NCBI GenBank assembly: GCA_003499925.1
Contig: DNRQ01000048.1
Location: forward strand, 1 to 52,226
Length of the DNA stretch: 52,226 nucleotides
DNA from: Geobacter sp.
GTDB taxonomy: Bacteria > Desulfobacterota > Desulfuromonadia > Geobacterales > Geobacteraceae
Direction: 5' to 3'
Both the position numbers and the translations under genes were made by a program. The notes beneath the pieces are model-generated. The model worked only from the letters and a program-made list of their open reading frames with translations, ran no database searches and was not told the DNA's origin. Of the stretch, positions 35,794 to 44,928 are shown one piece after another (position 1 is the first letter of the stretch; the number at the start of each line of letters is the position of its first letter).

Positions 35794-36983
35794 TGAAAGG
35801 CGCCGAGATAAAGATCCTCTTCCTGAACCAGATGGCCGGACCGCTTTTCCGTGAGCTCGCCGAAGACGTGGCCCAAGTCTGGCCCCCTTCTATTTTGCAC
35901 ACCGGACATCCCCATACGCGGCTACAGCCCGGGAGCGAGGGTCTCGTTATAGAGCCTGCTCCTGTCTATGACAGGCAGAGCACCGCCAGAAGACTCTGGT
36001 CCTGGATGCGTTATTTTGGCAGCGCCCTTCGGGTGACGGCCAGGCAGCCGCGCAGTGCACTCCTCTTCATTGTGTCCAACCCGCCTTTTCTCGGGCTGCT
36101 CGGCCTGTTTTTCAAGTTGGTGCGGGGACAGAGATACGCAGTGCTGGTCTACGACGTATATCCCGATCTTCTGGTGGGGCTGGGTGCCCTCCGCACCGGC
36201 TTCATCTCCCGCGTCTGGACACTGCTGAACCGACTGGTGCTTGAGCACGCAAGCCTGGTCTTCACCATCGGCGACGATATGGCGCGTCTGCTCGAGCGGA
36301 CCTACGACCTGAAGCGCACAGAGGCCGGACACGCGATCATCGTCCCAAATTGGGCTGATGTCGAAACGGTCAGACCGCGTACCAAAACGGACAACCCGTT
36401 TGCCATGGAGCACGGCCAGCTGGGAAAGGTCACGGTGCTCTATTCCGGCAACATGGGCAACAGCCACGACATAGAAAGCATCCTTGCCGTTGCCCGGGAA
36501 TTGAAGGAGCACGAAACTATAAGGTTTCTGATGATAGGCGAGGGGGCAAAATGGTCTCTTGTTGAAAAAACCGTCACGGATGAAGGCCTGCACAACATCA
36601 CGCTTCTGCCGTTTCAGCCCGAGGATGTGGTCCCCTTTTCCATGACCGCTGGCGACATCGGCATTGTCGCTTACCAGCCCGGGACGGAGGAGTGCATGGT
36701 ACCGAGCAAGACCTGCTACTACATGGCGGCCGGTCTCGTCCCTCTTGTGGTTTCCGGTACCGAGACCGACCTGTCGCGCAAACTGGTTGGAGAGGGGTGT
36801 GGAATCTGGATGAGAACCGGTGATACAGAAAGCATAAAACTGGAGATCCTTTCACTGGCCGCTGACCTTGATCTGCTGGGCCGTTACAAGGCAACTGCGC
36901 GCAGTTGTGCCGAACGATTTTTCTCACGGCGTAATACTGAACAATTTGTCGACGCCCTTAGAAAGTACTGCAGAATGGACTGA
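35793..36983 (+). CDS. GT4-family glycosyltransferase, WbuB-like
   Basis: A 396-residue GT-B transferase. The N-terminal region (LLFIVSNPPFLGLLGLFFKL and VLVYDVYPDLLV) is characteristic of the WbuB-like subgroup. The C-terminal domain has VLYSGNMGNSHDIESIL, MIGEGAKW and VPSKTCYYMAAGLVPLV. WbuB relatives transfer 6-deoxy-amino sugars such as FucNAc, which fits a locus with a CapD-type dehydratase, but specificity is inferred. The ATG at 35793 is preferred; GGAGAG lies upstream. Confidence 0.85.
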   Translation: MKGAEIKILFLNQMAGPLFRELAEDVAQVWPPSILHTGHPHTRLQPGSEGLVIEPAPVYDRQSTARRLWSWMRYFGSALRVTARQPRSALLFIVSNPPFLGLLGLFFKLVRGQRYAVLVYDVYPDLLVGLGALRTGFISRVWTLLNRLVLEHASLVFTIGDDMARLLERTYDLKRTEAGHAIIVPNWADVETVRPRTKTDNPFAMEHGQLGKVTVLYSGNMGNSHDIESILAVARELKEHETIRFLMIGEGAKWSLVEKTVTDEGLHNITLLPFQPEDVVPFSMTAGDIGIVAYQPGTEECMVPSKTCYYMAAGLVPLVVSGTETDLSRKLVGEGCGIWMRTGDTESIKLEILSLAADLDLLGRYKATARSCAERFFSRRNTEQFVDALRKYCRMD

Positions 36984-37080
36984 CGGCTTATCGGATGAAG
37001 TTGAACCTCAACCTTTCCGGTCTGAACGAATCAGTTACCTTGCAAAGTCCTTTTCACTACTCTTATCAGGGGAATAAGGA

Positions 37081-38280
37081 ATGAGCGATGTACTTTTGAC
37101 ATATGGCTGGGTTCGATCATCTTATGCGGCACTAAGGAATCTGAGCTCTCACGGGCTGAACGTTACCGTTGCTGATAGTTATCGCTTCGGTATGTGCCAG
37201 AGCTCCCGGCTCAAAAAGAATTTTGCCTTATATCCTTCCCATTATGATGATGAAAAAGCTTTTGTGGATAAAATCGTTGACCTTTGCGAGGTCAACGGGA
37301 TCCGTCTCCTCATGCCGTCCCATAACGAGACGGAAGTGCTGGCACGGCACCGATACCGGTTTCCTGGCATGCTGGGTTCACTTCTTCCAAATGCAGTGCA
37401 TTGTGAACTCTTCAACAACAAGGCTCGTACCTATGACTTCGCCCAGTCAACGGGCATTCCGGTTCCCAAAAAAATAGCCTACCTAAGTCCCGATCAACTC
37501 GCCGAGAGAATCAGCGCCTGTGGTATTGCAAAAACAGTTATCAAACTCCTGACCGGCAACAGCGGCAAAGGAGTGTTCTACGCAGACACACCCGGTGAAG
37601 CTCAGGAGATGGCGCAGAAGCTGATTGAACAGTATGCACTACCGCCTGAGCGTTTTCCGCAGGTTGAGGAGCGTATCTATGGAGAAGGTTGGGGCTGTTC
37701 CGCTCTTTATTGGCATGGAGAGCCGATCACCTTTTTCAGTCACCGTCGACTGCGGGAGAAGATAGCTACGGGCGGGACAAGCACCTTTCGTGAATCCGCC
37801 CGAAATGAACAGTTGAGAGAGATTACTGGGAAGTTGCTCGGCAAGATAGGGTGGCATGGTCTGGCGATGGTCGAATATAAAATATGTCCTGAAACCGGAA
37901 AGATATGGTTTATAGAAGTGAATCCAAGATTATGGGGTTCCATACCGCTGGCCATCAGCGCTGGGGTGGAGTTTCCCTACCTTGCCTGGCTTTGCGCCAC
38001 GGAAGGTCCGGAAGCAGCGAAAAACTATCAGGAAAAATCCATTGTTCGCTATCCTTGGCGGGGACGGTGGCTATTAGGAGATCTGATGCTTGCTGCCACT
38101 CAAGCTCTAAGAGGCAAACCTATGCAGGCCTGGAAAACTACATTTTCTGGGAAAAGCGATGCCTTCGACGATCTTTATTCGGATGATCCGCTTGCGTTTG
38201 CCGGCGAAATTCTCCATTACGGAAGTCGCTTTCTTGGGACTATGAGTCTTAATCCTGCAGAAAAAGGAATGGTCGGATAG
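37081..38280 (+). CDS. ATP-grasp ligase-like protein
   Basis: A 399-residue ATP-grasp-fold protein. ELFNNKARTYDFAQSTGIPV is the usual lead-in to the ATP-binding domain; VIKLLTGNSGKGVFYA holds the ATP lysine, QVEERIYGEGW the adenine-side motif, and WFIEVNPRLWGSIPL the metal site. Such enzymes form amide or thioester bonds and could add an amino acid or acid to an amino sugar. It is followed after two bases by a HAD phosphatase, suggesting a joint pathway. Confidence 0.78.
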   Translation: MSDVLLTYGWVRSSYAALRNLSSHGLNVTVADSYRFGMCQSSRLKKNFALYPSHYDDEKAFVDKIVDLCEVNGIRLLMPSHNETEVLARHRYRFPGMLGSLLPNAVHCELFNNKARTYDFAQSTGIPVPKKIAYLSPDQLAERISACGIAKTVIKLLTGNSGKGVFYADTPGEAQEMAQKLIEQYALPPERFPQVEERIYGEGWGCSALYWHGEPITFFSHRRLREKIATGGTSTFRESARNEQLREITGKLLGKIGWHGLAMVEYKICPETGKIWFIEVNPRLWGSIPLAISAGVEFPYLAWLCATEGPEAAKNYQEKSIVRYPWRGRWLLGDLMLAATQALRGKPMQAWKTTFSGKSDAFDDLYSDDPLAFAGEILHYGSRFLGTMSLNPAEKGMVG

Positions 38281-38282
38281 CT

Positions 38283-38930
38283 ATGAAGCATCTTGTGTTT
38301 GACTTTGACGGGACGATTACCACACGAGACACAACACGACTGCTGATATATGAATTGCTGCGATTACGACCATTAAAGTCGCCGTTAATTGCTTTCATAT
38401 TGGCAAAGTTACTTTTGAACCGATCGCCAGAGTCGATCCAGACAAGCAAAAATCGTTGCATAGGTGAACTTATAAAAGGACTGCCGCATGAGGCAGTTGA
38501 GTCCTCATTAATGCGGTTCAGTAACAAGGTAATGCTACTTTTTCGACCTGAACTAGTAAAGATAATTGAGGACAATTTATCGTTGGGCAATGAAGTTATT
38601 CTCGCCAGCGCCTCGCCTGCATTTGCCCTAAAATATTTATTTTCAGGTTATGACCTAACCATTATCGCTACTGAATTTAGCAAATGCGGAGTTTTTTTTA
38701 CCGGCAGTACAGTAAATGGATCTTGCTTCGGAAAAAATAAAGCAAATGCAGTACGTGAGTATTTGGAACTCAATGCAGGAAGTGGTGTCATTGAATGTGC
38801 ATGGTCAGATTCAATTTCAGATTTTCCTGTCATGATGATGGCAGAGACACGAATTTGGTACTGCTCTGCAGTTGACGAGTCTCTCATAAGGGAAGCCGAT
38901 CCTGAAGGATGTTTGGTCATTTGCTCCTAA
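38283..38930 (+). CDS. HAD-family hydrolase, phosphoserine-phosphatase type
   Basis: A 215-residue HAD-IB hydrolase. DFDGTI at residues 6-11 is motif I, ILASASP motif II, and WSDSISDFPVM motif IV. The FGKNKANAVREYL segment fits the motif III lysine region. It probably removes a phosphate from a small metabolite in the same pathway as the ATP-grasp protein. The gene is more AT-rich than its neighbours. Confidence 0.8.
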   Translation: MKHLVFDFDGTITTRDTTRLLIYELLRLRPLKSPLIAFILAKLLLNRSPESIQTSKNRCIGELIKGLPHEAVESSLMRFSNKVMLLFRPELVKIIEDNLSLGNEVILASASPAFALKYLFSGYDLTIIATEFSKCGVFFTGSTVNGSCFGKNKANAVREYLELNAGSGVIECAWSDSISDFPVMMMAETRIWYCSAVDESLIREADPEGCLVICS

Positions 38931-38959
38931 TTTGGTACTTGTTTGAGGGAAAGTTAAGA

Positions 38960-39559
38960 ATGACAAGATTACAACGCACTGCGAAACGAGCATTCGATTT
39001 GATTATTTCTGCTATCGGCCTTGCTTGCCTCTGGTGGCTGATATTCGTTTCCTGGTTGCTGGCAACGCTTGATACCAGAATGAACGGCTTCTTCACTCAA
39101 ATACGTATCGGTCGCAATGGCAAGTTGTTCAAGGTTATAAAGATCCGCACCATGCGTATTTTGCCTCAGCACATCACGGTAGTGACCACTTCCCAAGATC
39201 CGCGCATTACCCAGTTGGGAAGAATATTTCGCAAAACAAAAATTGACGAGCTGCCACAGCTTATCAACGTTTTGCTAGGGCAGATGAGTTTCGTGGGACC
39301 GCGGCCTGACGTGCCCGGGTTTGCAGATAAATTGAGCGGAGAGGACAAGATCATCCTATCCATCCGTCCCGGAATTACGGGGCCAGCCACACTCAAGTAC
39401 CGCAATGAAGAGGAGTTGCTTGCCGTCGAGTCTGATCCGGAGCGCTATAACCGGGAAGTGATTTTTCCCGACAAGGTTCGCATCAACCGGGAATATGTGC
39501 AGAATTACCGCTTTATGGACGACATCAAATATATCGTTCAGACAGTACTGGGAAAATAA
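38960..39559 (+). CDS. Phosphoglycosyl transferase (bacterial sugar transferase)
   Basis: A 199-residue monotopic phosphoglycosyl transferase of PglC/WcaJ-C-terminal size. It has an N-terminal reentrant membrane helix (LIISAIGLACLWWLIFVSWL), then KVIKIRTMR, the catalytic Asp-Glu in KIDELPQLINV, and MSFVGPRPDVPGF. It would start a repeat unit by moving phosphosugar onto undecaprenyl phosphate. The ATG at 38960 follows GAGGGAAAG; the open frame extends upstream into the HAD gene without a better start. A second such enzyme is at 46117. Confidence 0.9.
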   Translation: MTRLQRTAKRAFDLIISAIGLACLWWLIFVSWLLATLDTRMNGFFTQIRIGRNGKLFKVIKIRTMRILPQHITVVTTSQDPRITQLGRIFRKTKIDELPQLINVLLGQMSFVGPRPDVPGFADKLSGEDKIILSIRPGITGPATLKYRNEEELLAVESDPERYNREVIFPDKVRINREYVQNYRFMDDIKYIVQTVLGK

Positions 39560-39694
39560 CGTCGACGTAGGCGGGCTCCGGCCACTGCCACGAATTTAGA
39601 CATCGCCGTTGGCTCCCCTTCCCGACCTCCAGGGGAGGAATAGCCCTTCCAGGTTCGCGAGGAGTTCACATGATGGACCCGTAAAGGAGGTCGC

Positions 39695-40480
39695 ATGCAT
39701 GTCAAAAAACAAAGTGAATGTTGCAACGGGAATAGCGGCTCCGATGAAACCATCTGCAATCGCATACGGGAGGAGATAGTTCCCCTGCTGTATCAGGTAG
39801 TTAACAGCGAGGAGGTCAGGTTTCACAATGCCCATATGGCGCACTGCTGGGAAAAGAAAGGATGCGTAAAGACGGATTGCCCGGGTTACGGCAATACGGA
39901 GATCCCTTGCTGGTACAGCACGGGAACCTATTGCGGCGGGGTCATACAGGGTACCTTCGTCGATAAGTGCGGGGGGGGCAGGCAATGCGACGTCTTCAAG
40001 GAGTCCTGTCCCACCATGGTTGAGGAGGTCGGCGAGGCGCTGAACCATTTACTGTTTTCACTGCGTGAAGAAAAGAAGACCACGCGGAAGCAGCAGAAAA
40101 AGATAAAGTACCTGAACAAGGAACTGGTCGCTTTCCTGGAAAATCTGGATACCGATAGGGAGATAAACGAACTTGCGATCATCGACAAACTGACCGGGCT
40201 TTACAACCGCAGTTACCTGCTTACGGTTCTCGATGACGAAATCCTGCGTTTTCAGCGCAGGGAGGATCCCTTGACGGTAATGATGATCGACCTGGGCGAC
40301 TTCAAGTCGGTGAACGGCGTCTACGGCCATGGGGATGCCGGCACGGTACTTTCCTCTTTCGGGAGCATGCTGCACAGAAACATACGCAAATGCGACCGAC
40401 CATTCAGGTACGGCAGGGAGAAATTTGTGGTAGTTCTTCCGGGCACTGACATGTGCGGTGCCTGGATTCAGGCAGAACGG
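39695..40480 (+). pseudogene. Truncated Cys-rich GGDEF protein
   Basis: It begins with a near-perfect ribosome site (AAAGGAGGT) and encodes a Cys-rich domain (HCWEKKGC...DCPGYG...PCWYSTGTYCGG...CGGGRQC) followed by a coiled linker and a GGDEF domain (IDKLTGLYNRSYL, MMIDLGDFKSVNGVYGH). The domain is degenerate: the signature is GREKF instead of GGDEF/GGEEF and the ND pair is NG. Homology ends near GTDMCGA-x(4)-AERI at about 40480. The open frame continues to 40954 only as antisense of the next gene. A functional diguanylate cyclase is unlikely. Confidence 0.75.
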
Positions 40481-40969
40481 ATCGAAGTAGCCGCCGGATT
40501 TGAGCAACGTCGTTCTCTGCCCGTCGGGAGAGGCATTGTACTCGCGGATCACGCCTGCCTGAAACCTGTCGGTCATCAGGATAACCCGCGTACCGTCTTC
40601 AAGCCGGCCGTTAGAAACGATGCCGCCCGCTTCATTGGCGAAATAAAGCCAGTCGACTCCTGGTTCGTCGCGCAACAAGGCATACAACTCCGGTGCAAGT
40701 GCGTGCGGGTCGGTCAACGCGATGTGGTGCCGCGCCACGGCATTCTGGACGCGTGTCAGCATTCTGGGTGGGACGTCCATCATGGTCTTGACATGTTCAC
40801 GTATGCTCGTCGTCATGTGCCTTATCAGTTGCTCAGACATGGTGTTTACAATCGCGTTGCCCGCCCAATAGCCGACGCTGACCAACCCGAAGCTGAGCAC
40901 GAGCATAATGGCCGCAGCCGGAATGACCAGGCGGCTTCGCAAGGACGACGTTGATTTTGCAGGCTCCAT
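40475..40969 (-). pseudogene. Membrane sensor N-terminal fragment
   Basis: On the minus strand an ATG at 40969, with GGGAG upstream, opens a protein with a membrane helix (VIPAAAIMLVLSFGLVSVGY) and an extracytoplasmic dCache-like sensor region (YALLRDEPGVDWLYFANEAG ... LLKSGGYFDP). Recognisable sequence ends at GYFDP near 40478; from there the frame to 40058 is antisense of the GGDEF gene. The missing part should include a second membrane helix and an output domain. It is a broken receptor or chemotaxis-type gene, fused tail to tail with the truncated GGDEF gene. Confidence 0.65.
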
Positions 40970-41383
40970 TACGGCTACTCCCGGATTTTCAAGAATGCCT
41001 TTGCTCGTGCCTCCAGCCTTGCCCGGGTCAGGTTCCGGGCTTTGGCCACAACCGCGAATTCTCCCATAATGACAGGTCAAAAAAAGGTCCGCGCTGTACA
41101 GCAAGCCGGCTGTCCATGCCGACTCCTGACCTTGGAAAGACACTCCAGGAACCGGAATTAAGAGTACATCGACTAACAGCGTTTGCCTTAGGAATTTTCC
41201 CGGGAGATGTCACGCCGTCTGACGTCGAGGGCTCCATAGCATCGATATTTTCTGCGACCCGGCTTTTATGTTGGCGTTACCGGTAAAGTCGGCGAGTTAA
41301 GGAGGGGATGTGATGAACTCAACTTGAATTGCCGTGCCTTTTCTTTTCAAACTGAACACCGGAATGATAAACGGGAGAGGACT

Positions 41384-41521
41384 ATGAATGAGGCTTTTTT
41401 GTGGAAGCTTAGCACCGAAGTATCAATTGCATGCGCTAAAGCGCTATCAAGATCAGCAAATCATCAACTCCTCCCATTTATTCCCGGTTCTAAGCCTTTT
41501 CTCCGTCGCATGCATGGCTGA
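41384..41521 (+). CDS. Doubtful small ORF, 45 residues
   Basis: An ATG with GGGAGAGG six bases upstream and a 45-codon frame beginning MNEAFLWKLSTEVSIACAKA. No membrane segment, signal peptide or known motif is seen. It is listed for its ribosome site only and could be chance. Confidence 0.25.
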   Translation: MNEAFLWKLSTEVSIACAKALSRSANHQLLPFIPGSKPFLRRMHG

Positions 41522-41580
41522 AGTCAGCATCAATCGCTGATTTCGAGAGGATTGCTTAAGTCCTGCGTGGTCCAAATCCT

Positions 41581-41625
41581 AAAGGGGGTTTAGCCGTTTA
41601 CTGAGTGCAAGCCCTCCTTTTTCAA
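41581..41625 (+). terminator. Possible intrinsic terminator
   Basis: AAAGGGGG pairs with CCCTCCTTT across one bulged base, and a short T-run follows. It would end any transcript of the small upstream ORF before the lipoprotein gene. Confidence 0.35.
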
Positions 41626-41804
41626 TAAGCACCCGGAAGAATCTCGTGCCCATCAATCAGATATTCCCTTACAAAGACAATTAATCAGTCGTATGAGATA
41701 CTTTTGTTTCGAATTGACTGTTCAGATAAATCCGGCATGCGATTTTGCCGATGAAAATAGTACCCCGGCGGTGGTCGCCGGACCAAACAAGGGAGGATGA
41801 ACGC

Positions 41805-42578
41805 ATGAAACAAGGAATTCTCGGGTCCGTGGTCAAGGTTGCCTTGCTGCTGGTCGTCCTGTCGGCTTTCGGGTGCGGCGGGGACGACGATGCTACGCCG
41901 ACCGGCAAGGTCGTTAAAGGGCCGGTCGTGGGCGCGACCGTAAAGGATAAAGACGGTAACGCGTTTGCCGTTACCGACCTGTACGGAACGTTTCCCTTGA
42001 CTTCTCCCGGCCCCTACAGCACGACCGGCGGCAGGTACGTTTTGCTCAACCGGGACGGCACGCCAGGTGCTTCCGTCCCTGCCCCTGCGATGAAGGCACC
42101 TGCCGGAGTTTCGCAGATCACCCCTCTTTCGACGCTGGCCGCCGATGCTACACCCGAGCAGCTGGACGTTATCCTCACGGTACTCGCCAACATGGGGGCG
42201 GACCTGGACACCGACTTGTCGGTCAAGACGAGCACCAATGCTGTGGCTATCATTTTTTCCGAGACGGTCGGCGCTGTGCTGGCGAGTACTCCCGGCAGCG
42301 CCTCGGCAGCCACCAAGGCCGCTGTCACCGAAGCCCTGATTGCCGCAGCGCTCGATCTTTCCGAATACGCCGGCACACCCGCGGAAAGCGTCACCGCCAT
42401 CACGACCGCGGTGTCAGACGCCATCGCCGGCAACGCCACGCTGGCAGCCTTGCCAAGCCTCTCGGCCAGTCTGGTCTCTGCGGCGAGTACCGCTGCCGAG
42501 GGCGCCGGCAACTATCCCGAGATGCCGCTTCCTGTGATTCCCACGACCGGCTCAAACGGCGGCACCGGCGAGTTTTGA
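41805..42578 (+). CDS. Putative lipoprotein of unknown function
   Basis: A 257-residue lipoprotein. The ATG at 41805 follows GGGAGGATG and gives a signal ending AFGC (Cys24), then GGDDD. The mature protein starts with VVKGPVVGATVKDKDGNAF, a carboxypeptidase-regulatory-like beta domain common in Geobacter lipoproteins, followed by an Ala/Thr-rich helical region and a C-terminal GTGEF. An in-frame start at 41745 would bury the signal. It sits 83 bases before the YjbH-family gene and may work with it at the outer membrane; function is otherwise unknown. Confidence 0.75.
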   Translation: MKQGILGSVVKVALLLVVLSAFGCGGDDDATPTGKVVKGPVVGATVKDKDGNAFAVTDLYGTFPLTSPGPYSTTGGRYVLLNRDGTPGASVPAPAMKAPAGVSQITPLSTLAADATPEQLDVILTVLANMGADLDTDLSVKTSTNAVAIIFSETVGAVLASTPGSASAATKAAVTEALIAAALDLSEYAGTPAESVTAITTAVSDAIAGNATLAALPSLSASLVSAASTAAEGAGNYPEMPLPVIPTTGSNGGTGEF

Positions 42579-42661
42579 TAGTCGGCCGGCCGGCAAGGCC
42601 TTCGCCGGGAGCCGTGGACCATGCTGCACTTTTAAACTTTTAATGTCTGAGGGGGGCGCGT

Positions 42662-44794
42662 ATGGCAAGCCTACGCAGGTCCATACTTGCATTTTCGCTT
42701 GCAGTTGCCACCTTGTTTCTGATCCTGCAGGCGCCGTCTTGCTGCGGCGCCGCTCAATTTCCCAACACCCTTTCCATGCAGGGCTTCACCGGCCTCCTCA
42801 ATACCCCGAGCGCCCAGCTCGTGGAAGAGGGGACGCTGAGCTTTTCCTATTCCGATCAGACGAATCCCGAATGGCGACGCAGCACATCGCGCGCCGACAG
42901 TTACTTTTTCACCACCGGCTTTTTCTCCTTTCTGGAACTGGGGGGGCGGCTCACGGACGCCCCCGGGGTGATGCGCGATCTTTCCGCCTCCGTCAAGCTG
43001 AAGGTGCCCTTTATCCCTCAGGGGCTTTATCTTCCGGAGCTTGCCATTGGTGCGGTGGATGAGGGAGGAACTGCACGTTTCAGGACCAGGTACGTCGTGG
43101 CCACCGAAACCTTGTGGCGCCTGCGCGGCAGCGTCGGCTACGGAACCGGGCCGAACCTGATGAAGGGGATTTTCGGCGGCGTCGAGTTTAAGGCCCATGA
43201 CTGGGTCTACCTTCTGGCCGAACATGATACGCTAATGCCGAACGCGGGGATCAAGGTGGTGACGCCGGAGTTTTTCGGCGTGCCGGTCCGATTGCAACTG
43301 ACAGCGAAGACCTCCCTGGAGCATGGGCCGAAGAAGTTCGACCTCGCTTTCGCCGTCAATTTCCCCCTGTCTTTCAAGTCTTCCGGCCCGGAGAAGAAAG
43401 GGGAGGAGCCCGGCCCGGGCCCGGCTGGGAGTGCGGATCCGGCTCGGGAGCGGGCGGAAGCGGCAATCCCAGCCGCGCAGCCGTCTGCCTCGCCTGAGCA
43501 GGACGGGGCTGCCGTCCCTCCTGGGAAGCGGGTTGTGACGGGGCAGGCTGCGGTAAATTCCCGGCATCCCTCGTTGACCGCCCTGCGAAAGGCCCTGACC
43601 GGCCAGGGGCTGCAGGACGTAGAGGTGGGGGTGCAAAACGAGAGAGACCTGGTGATAATCTATGAAAACAACGTCTTCAACCACAATGAACTCGATGCCT
43701 TAGGCGTGGTCCTGGGCTTTGCCGCCGCTGCCGGGGGGGGGGAGGAGCTCCGGCGCGTCTTGGTGGTGATGCAGAGGAAGGGTATTCGCGTGTTGGAGGT
43801 CGCCGCCCCCCTGGACGATCTGAGGGCCTTTTTCGCCGGCAAGGAGAGCGGGCTCGAAGGGTCGCTGGAAGTGGCCGCACCGTCTCTCGACGACAGAAGC
43901 GTAGATTTTGTGGAAGGGAAGAAGAACGGCATTTACTTCAAGCCGGCGCTGGTGATCTGGCCGGGCTTGACGACCTTTGTCGGCACCGAGGCGGGAGCAT
44001 TCGACTACCTCCTCTCGATCAAGGCGGAACTCTTGGTCAATTTCTGGAAGGGGGGCGTCACAGACCTGCGCTGGGATTTCCCCGTGAGTTGGAGCCGGAA
44101 CCTCGAGGACGGCCGTGTCTTTCGGGATTCCCGTCGCGGCAGCCGCCTGGAGCGCGCCATGCAGTTTCAAGCGTTCAAGTTGTCCCCTTCGGTTTTCGGC
44201 CTGGTCGGGGCAGGGAAGCTGATAAACGACACCTACGGGACGCTGAACGAGCTGATCTGGAGCTCCGCTGGAGGCGGGCATCGGCTGCGCTTCAAGCAGG
44301 CCTACGGAGAAGATGCCGCGACCAGGGAGAGAAGGGAGGTTTATCTCGGGTCGTACCGCTACTACTTCGGCCCTCTCGATCTCTTCGCGGAAGGCACGGG
44401 CGGCAGATTCTGGGGACAGGATATCGGCGCTTCCCTGGAACTAAAGCGCCTCTTCGGCGATACCAGCCTTACCGCGTTTTACAAAAACAGCAGAACATCC
44501 CGGGGAAGGCATCTGCAGTCGGGCGGCATGCAGATCAGTTTCCCGCTCACGCTGCGAAAAGATATGAAGCCGGTTCTGGCGCAGGTCAGAGGGACCGAGG
44601 AGTGGTCTTACACGCAGGAGACGGTGATCTTCAGCGGGCGCAATTCCATACTGATGAGTCCGGTCGGGACCGATCCGCAAACCTCGGTAAACCTGGAGAC
44701 CACCTTTTTTAACAGGGACCGGCTGAACAGGCGTTATATCCTTTCCCATCTGCACAGGCTGTTCGAAGCCTACGCCAGGTTCAAGGCGCGGTGA
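42662..44794 (+). CDS. YjbH-family outer-membrane EPS protein
   Basis: A 710-residue exported protein with an N-terminal signal peptide ending near the CCGA segment (about residue 35). The YjbH domain is recognised from MQGFTGLLNTPSAQLVEEGT through LELGGRLTD, with the beta-barrel-like C-terminus ending in YILSHLHRLFEAYARF. Residues about 241-290 form a Pro/Glu/Ala-rich linker that divides the protein in two. YjbH proteins accompany EPS export in many Gram-negatives and are thought to be outer-membrane proteins; the exact role is not settled. Confidence 0.82.
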   Translation: MASLRRSILAFSLAVATLFLILQAPSCCGAAQFPNTLSMQGFTGLLNTPSAQLVEEGTLSFSYSDQTNPEWRRSTSRADSYFFTTGFFSFLELGGRLTDAPGVMRDLSASVKLKVPFIPQGLYLPELAIGAVDEGGTARFRTRYVVATETLWRLRGSVGYGTGPNLMKGIFGGVEFKAHDWVYLLAEHDTLMPNAGIKVVTPEFFGVPVRLQLTAKTSLEHGPKKFDLAFAVNFPLSFKSSGPEKKGEEPGPGPAGSADPARERAEAAIPAAQPSASPEQDGAAVPPGKRVVTGQAAVNSRHPSLTALRKALTGQGLQDVEVGVQNERDLVIIYENNVFNHNELDALGVVLGFAAAAGGGEELRRVLVVMQRKGIRVLEVAAPLDDLRAFFAGKESGLEGSLEVAAPSLDDRSVDFVEGKKNGIYFKPALVIWPGLTTFVGTEAGAFDYLLSIKAELLVNFWKGGVTDLRWDFPVSWSRNLEDGRVFRDSRRGSRLERAMQFQAFKLSPSVFGLVGAGKLINDTYGTLNELIWSSAGGGHRLRFKQAYGEDAATRERREVYLGSYRYYFGPLDLFAEGTGGRFWGQDIGASLELKRLFGDTSLTAFYKNSRTSRGRHLQSGGMQISFPLTLRKDMKPVLAQVRGTEEWSYTQETVIFSGRNSILMSPVGTDPQTSVNLETTFFNRDRLNRRYILSHLHRLFEAYARFKAR

Positions 44795-44822
44795 CAGGGG
44801 GACTCTTGAGCGAGATGTATCG

Positions 44823-44861
44823 TTAACTTGAATGGCAGTGGGGCCGTGAATGGCAGTGGGG
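44823..44861. repeat. REP-like TTAACTT(G)AATGGCAGTG repeats
   Basis: Two copies of an AATGGCAGTGGGG word, the first preceded by TTAACTTG. It is the same family as the TTAACTTAATGGCAGTG elements at 51034-51366, placed between convergent genes. Confidence 0.65.
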
Positions 44862-44928
44862 TCGGTCCGTTTCCGGCTGCTTGAACCACTACTGGGCGTT
44901 CGATGGACCATGCGGCAAAGGCGTGCGG

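Larger units (their letters stand above)
40970..41804. other. 835-bp gap, only a doubtful small ORF
   Basis: No recognisable gene. A 45-codon ORF at 41384-41521 has a ribosome site (GGGAGAGG) but matches no known family. A possible terminator follows at 41581-41625. No riboswitch fold of the c-di-GMP (GEMM) type could be found by eye. CCGGCG/CGCCGG forms a small hairpin shortly before the lipoprotein gene. Confidence 0.5.

Noticed and set aside
40058..41143. Single 361-residue minus-strand protein
   Set aside because: Only the segment 40475-40969 looks like a sensor; the rest is antisense to the GGDEF gene or upstream of the better start.
41730..41760. Possible sigma-54 promoter (CGGC...TTGC) before the lipoprotein gene
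   Set aside because: The spacing between the GG and GC elements is one base too long and the -24 box is poor.
40970..41804. Possible c-di-GMP riboswitch in the gap before the lipoprotein
   Set aside because: No GEMM consensus elements or tetraloop-receptor pairing could be found by eye.
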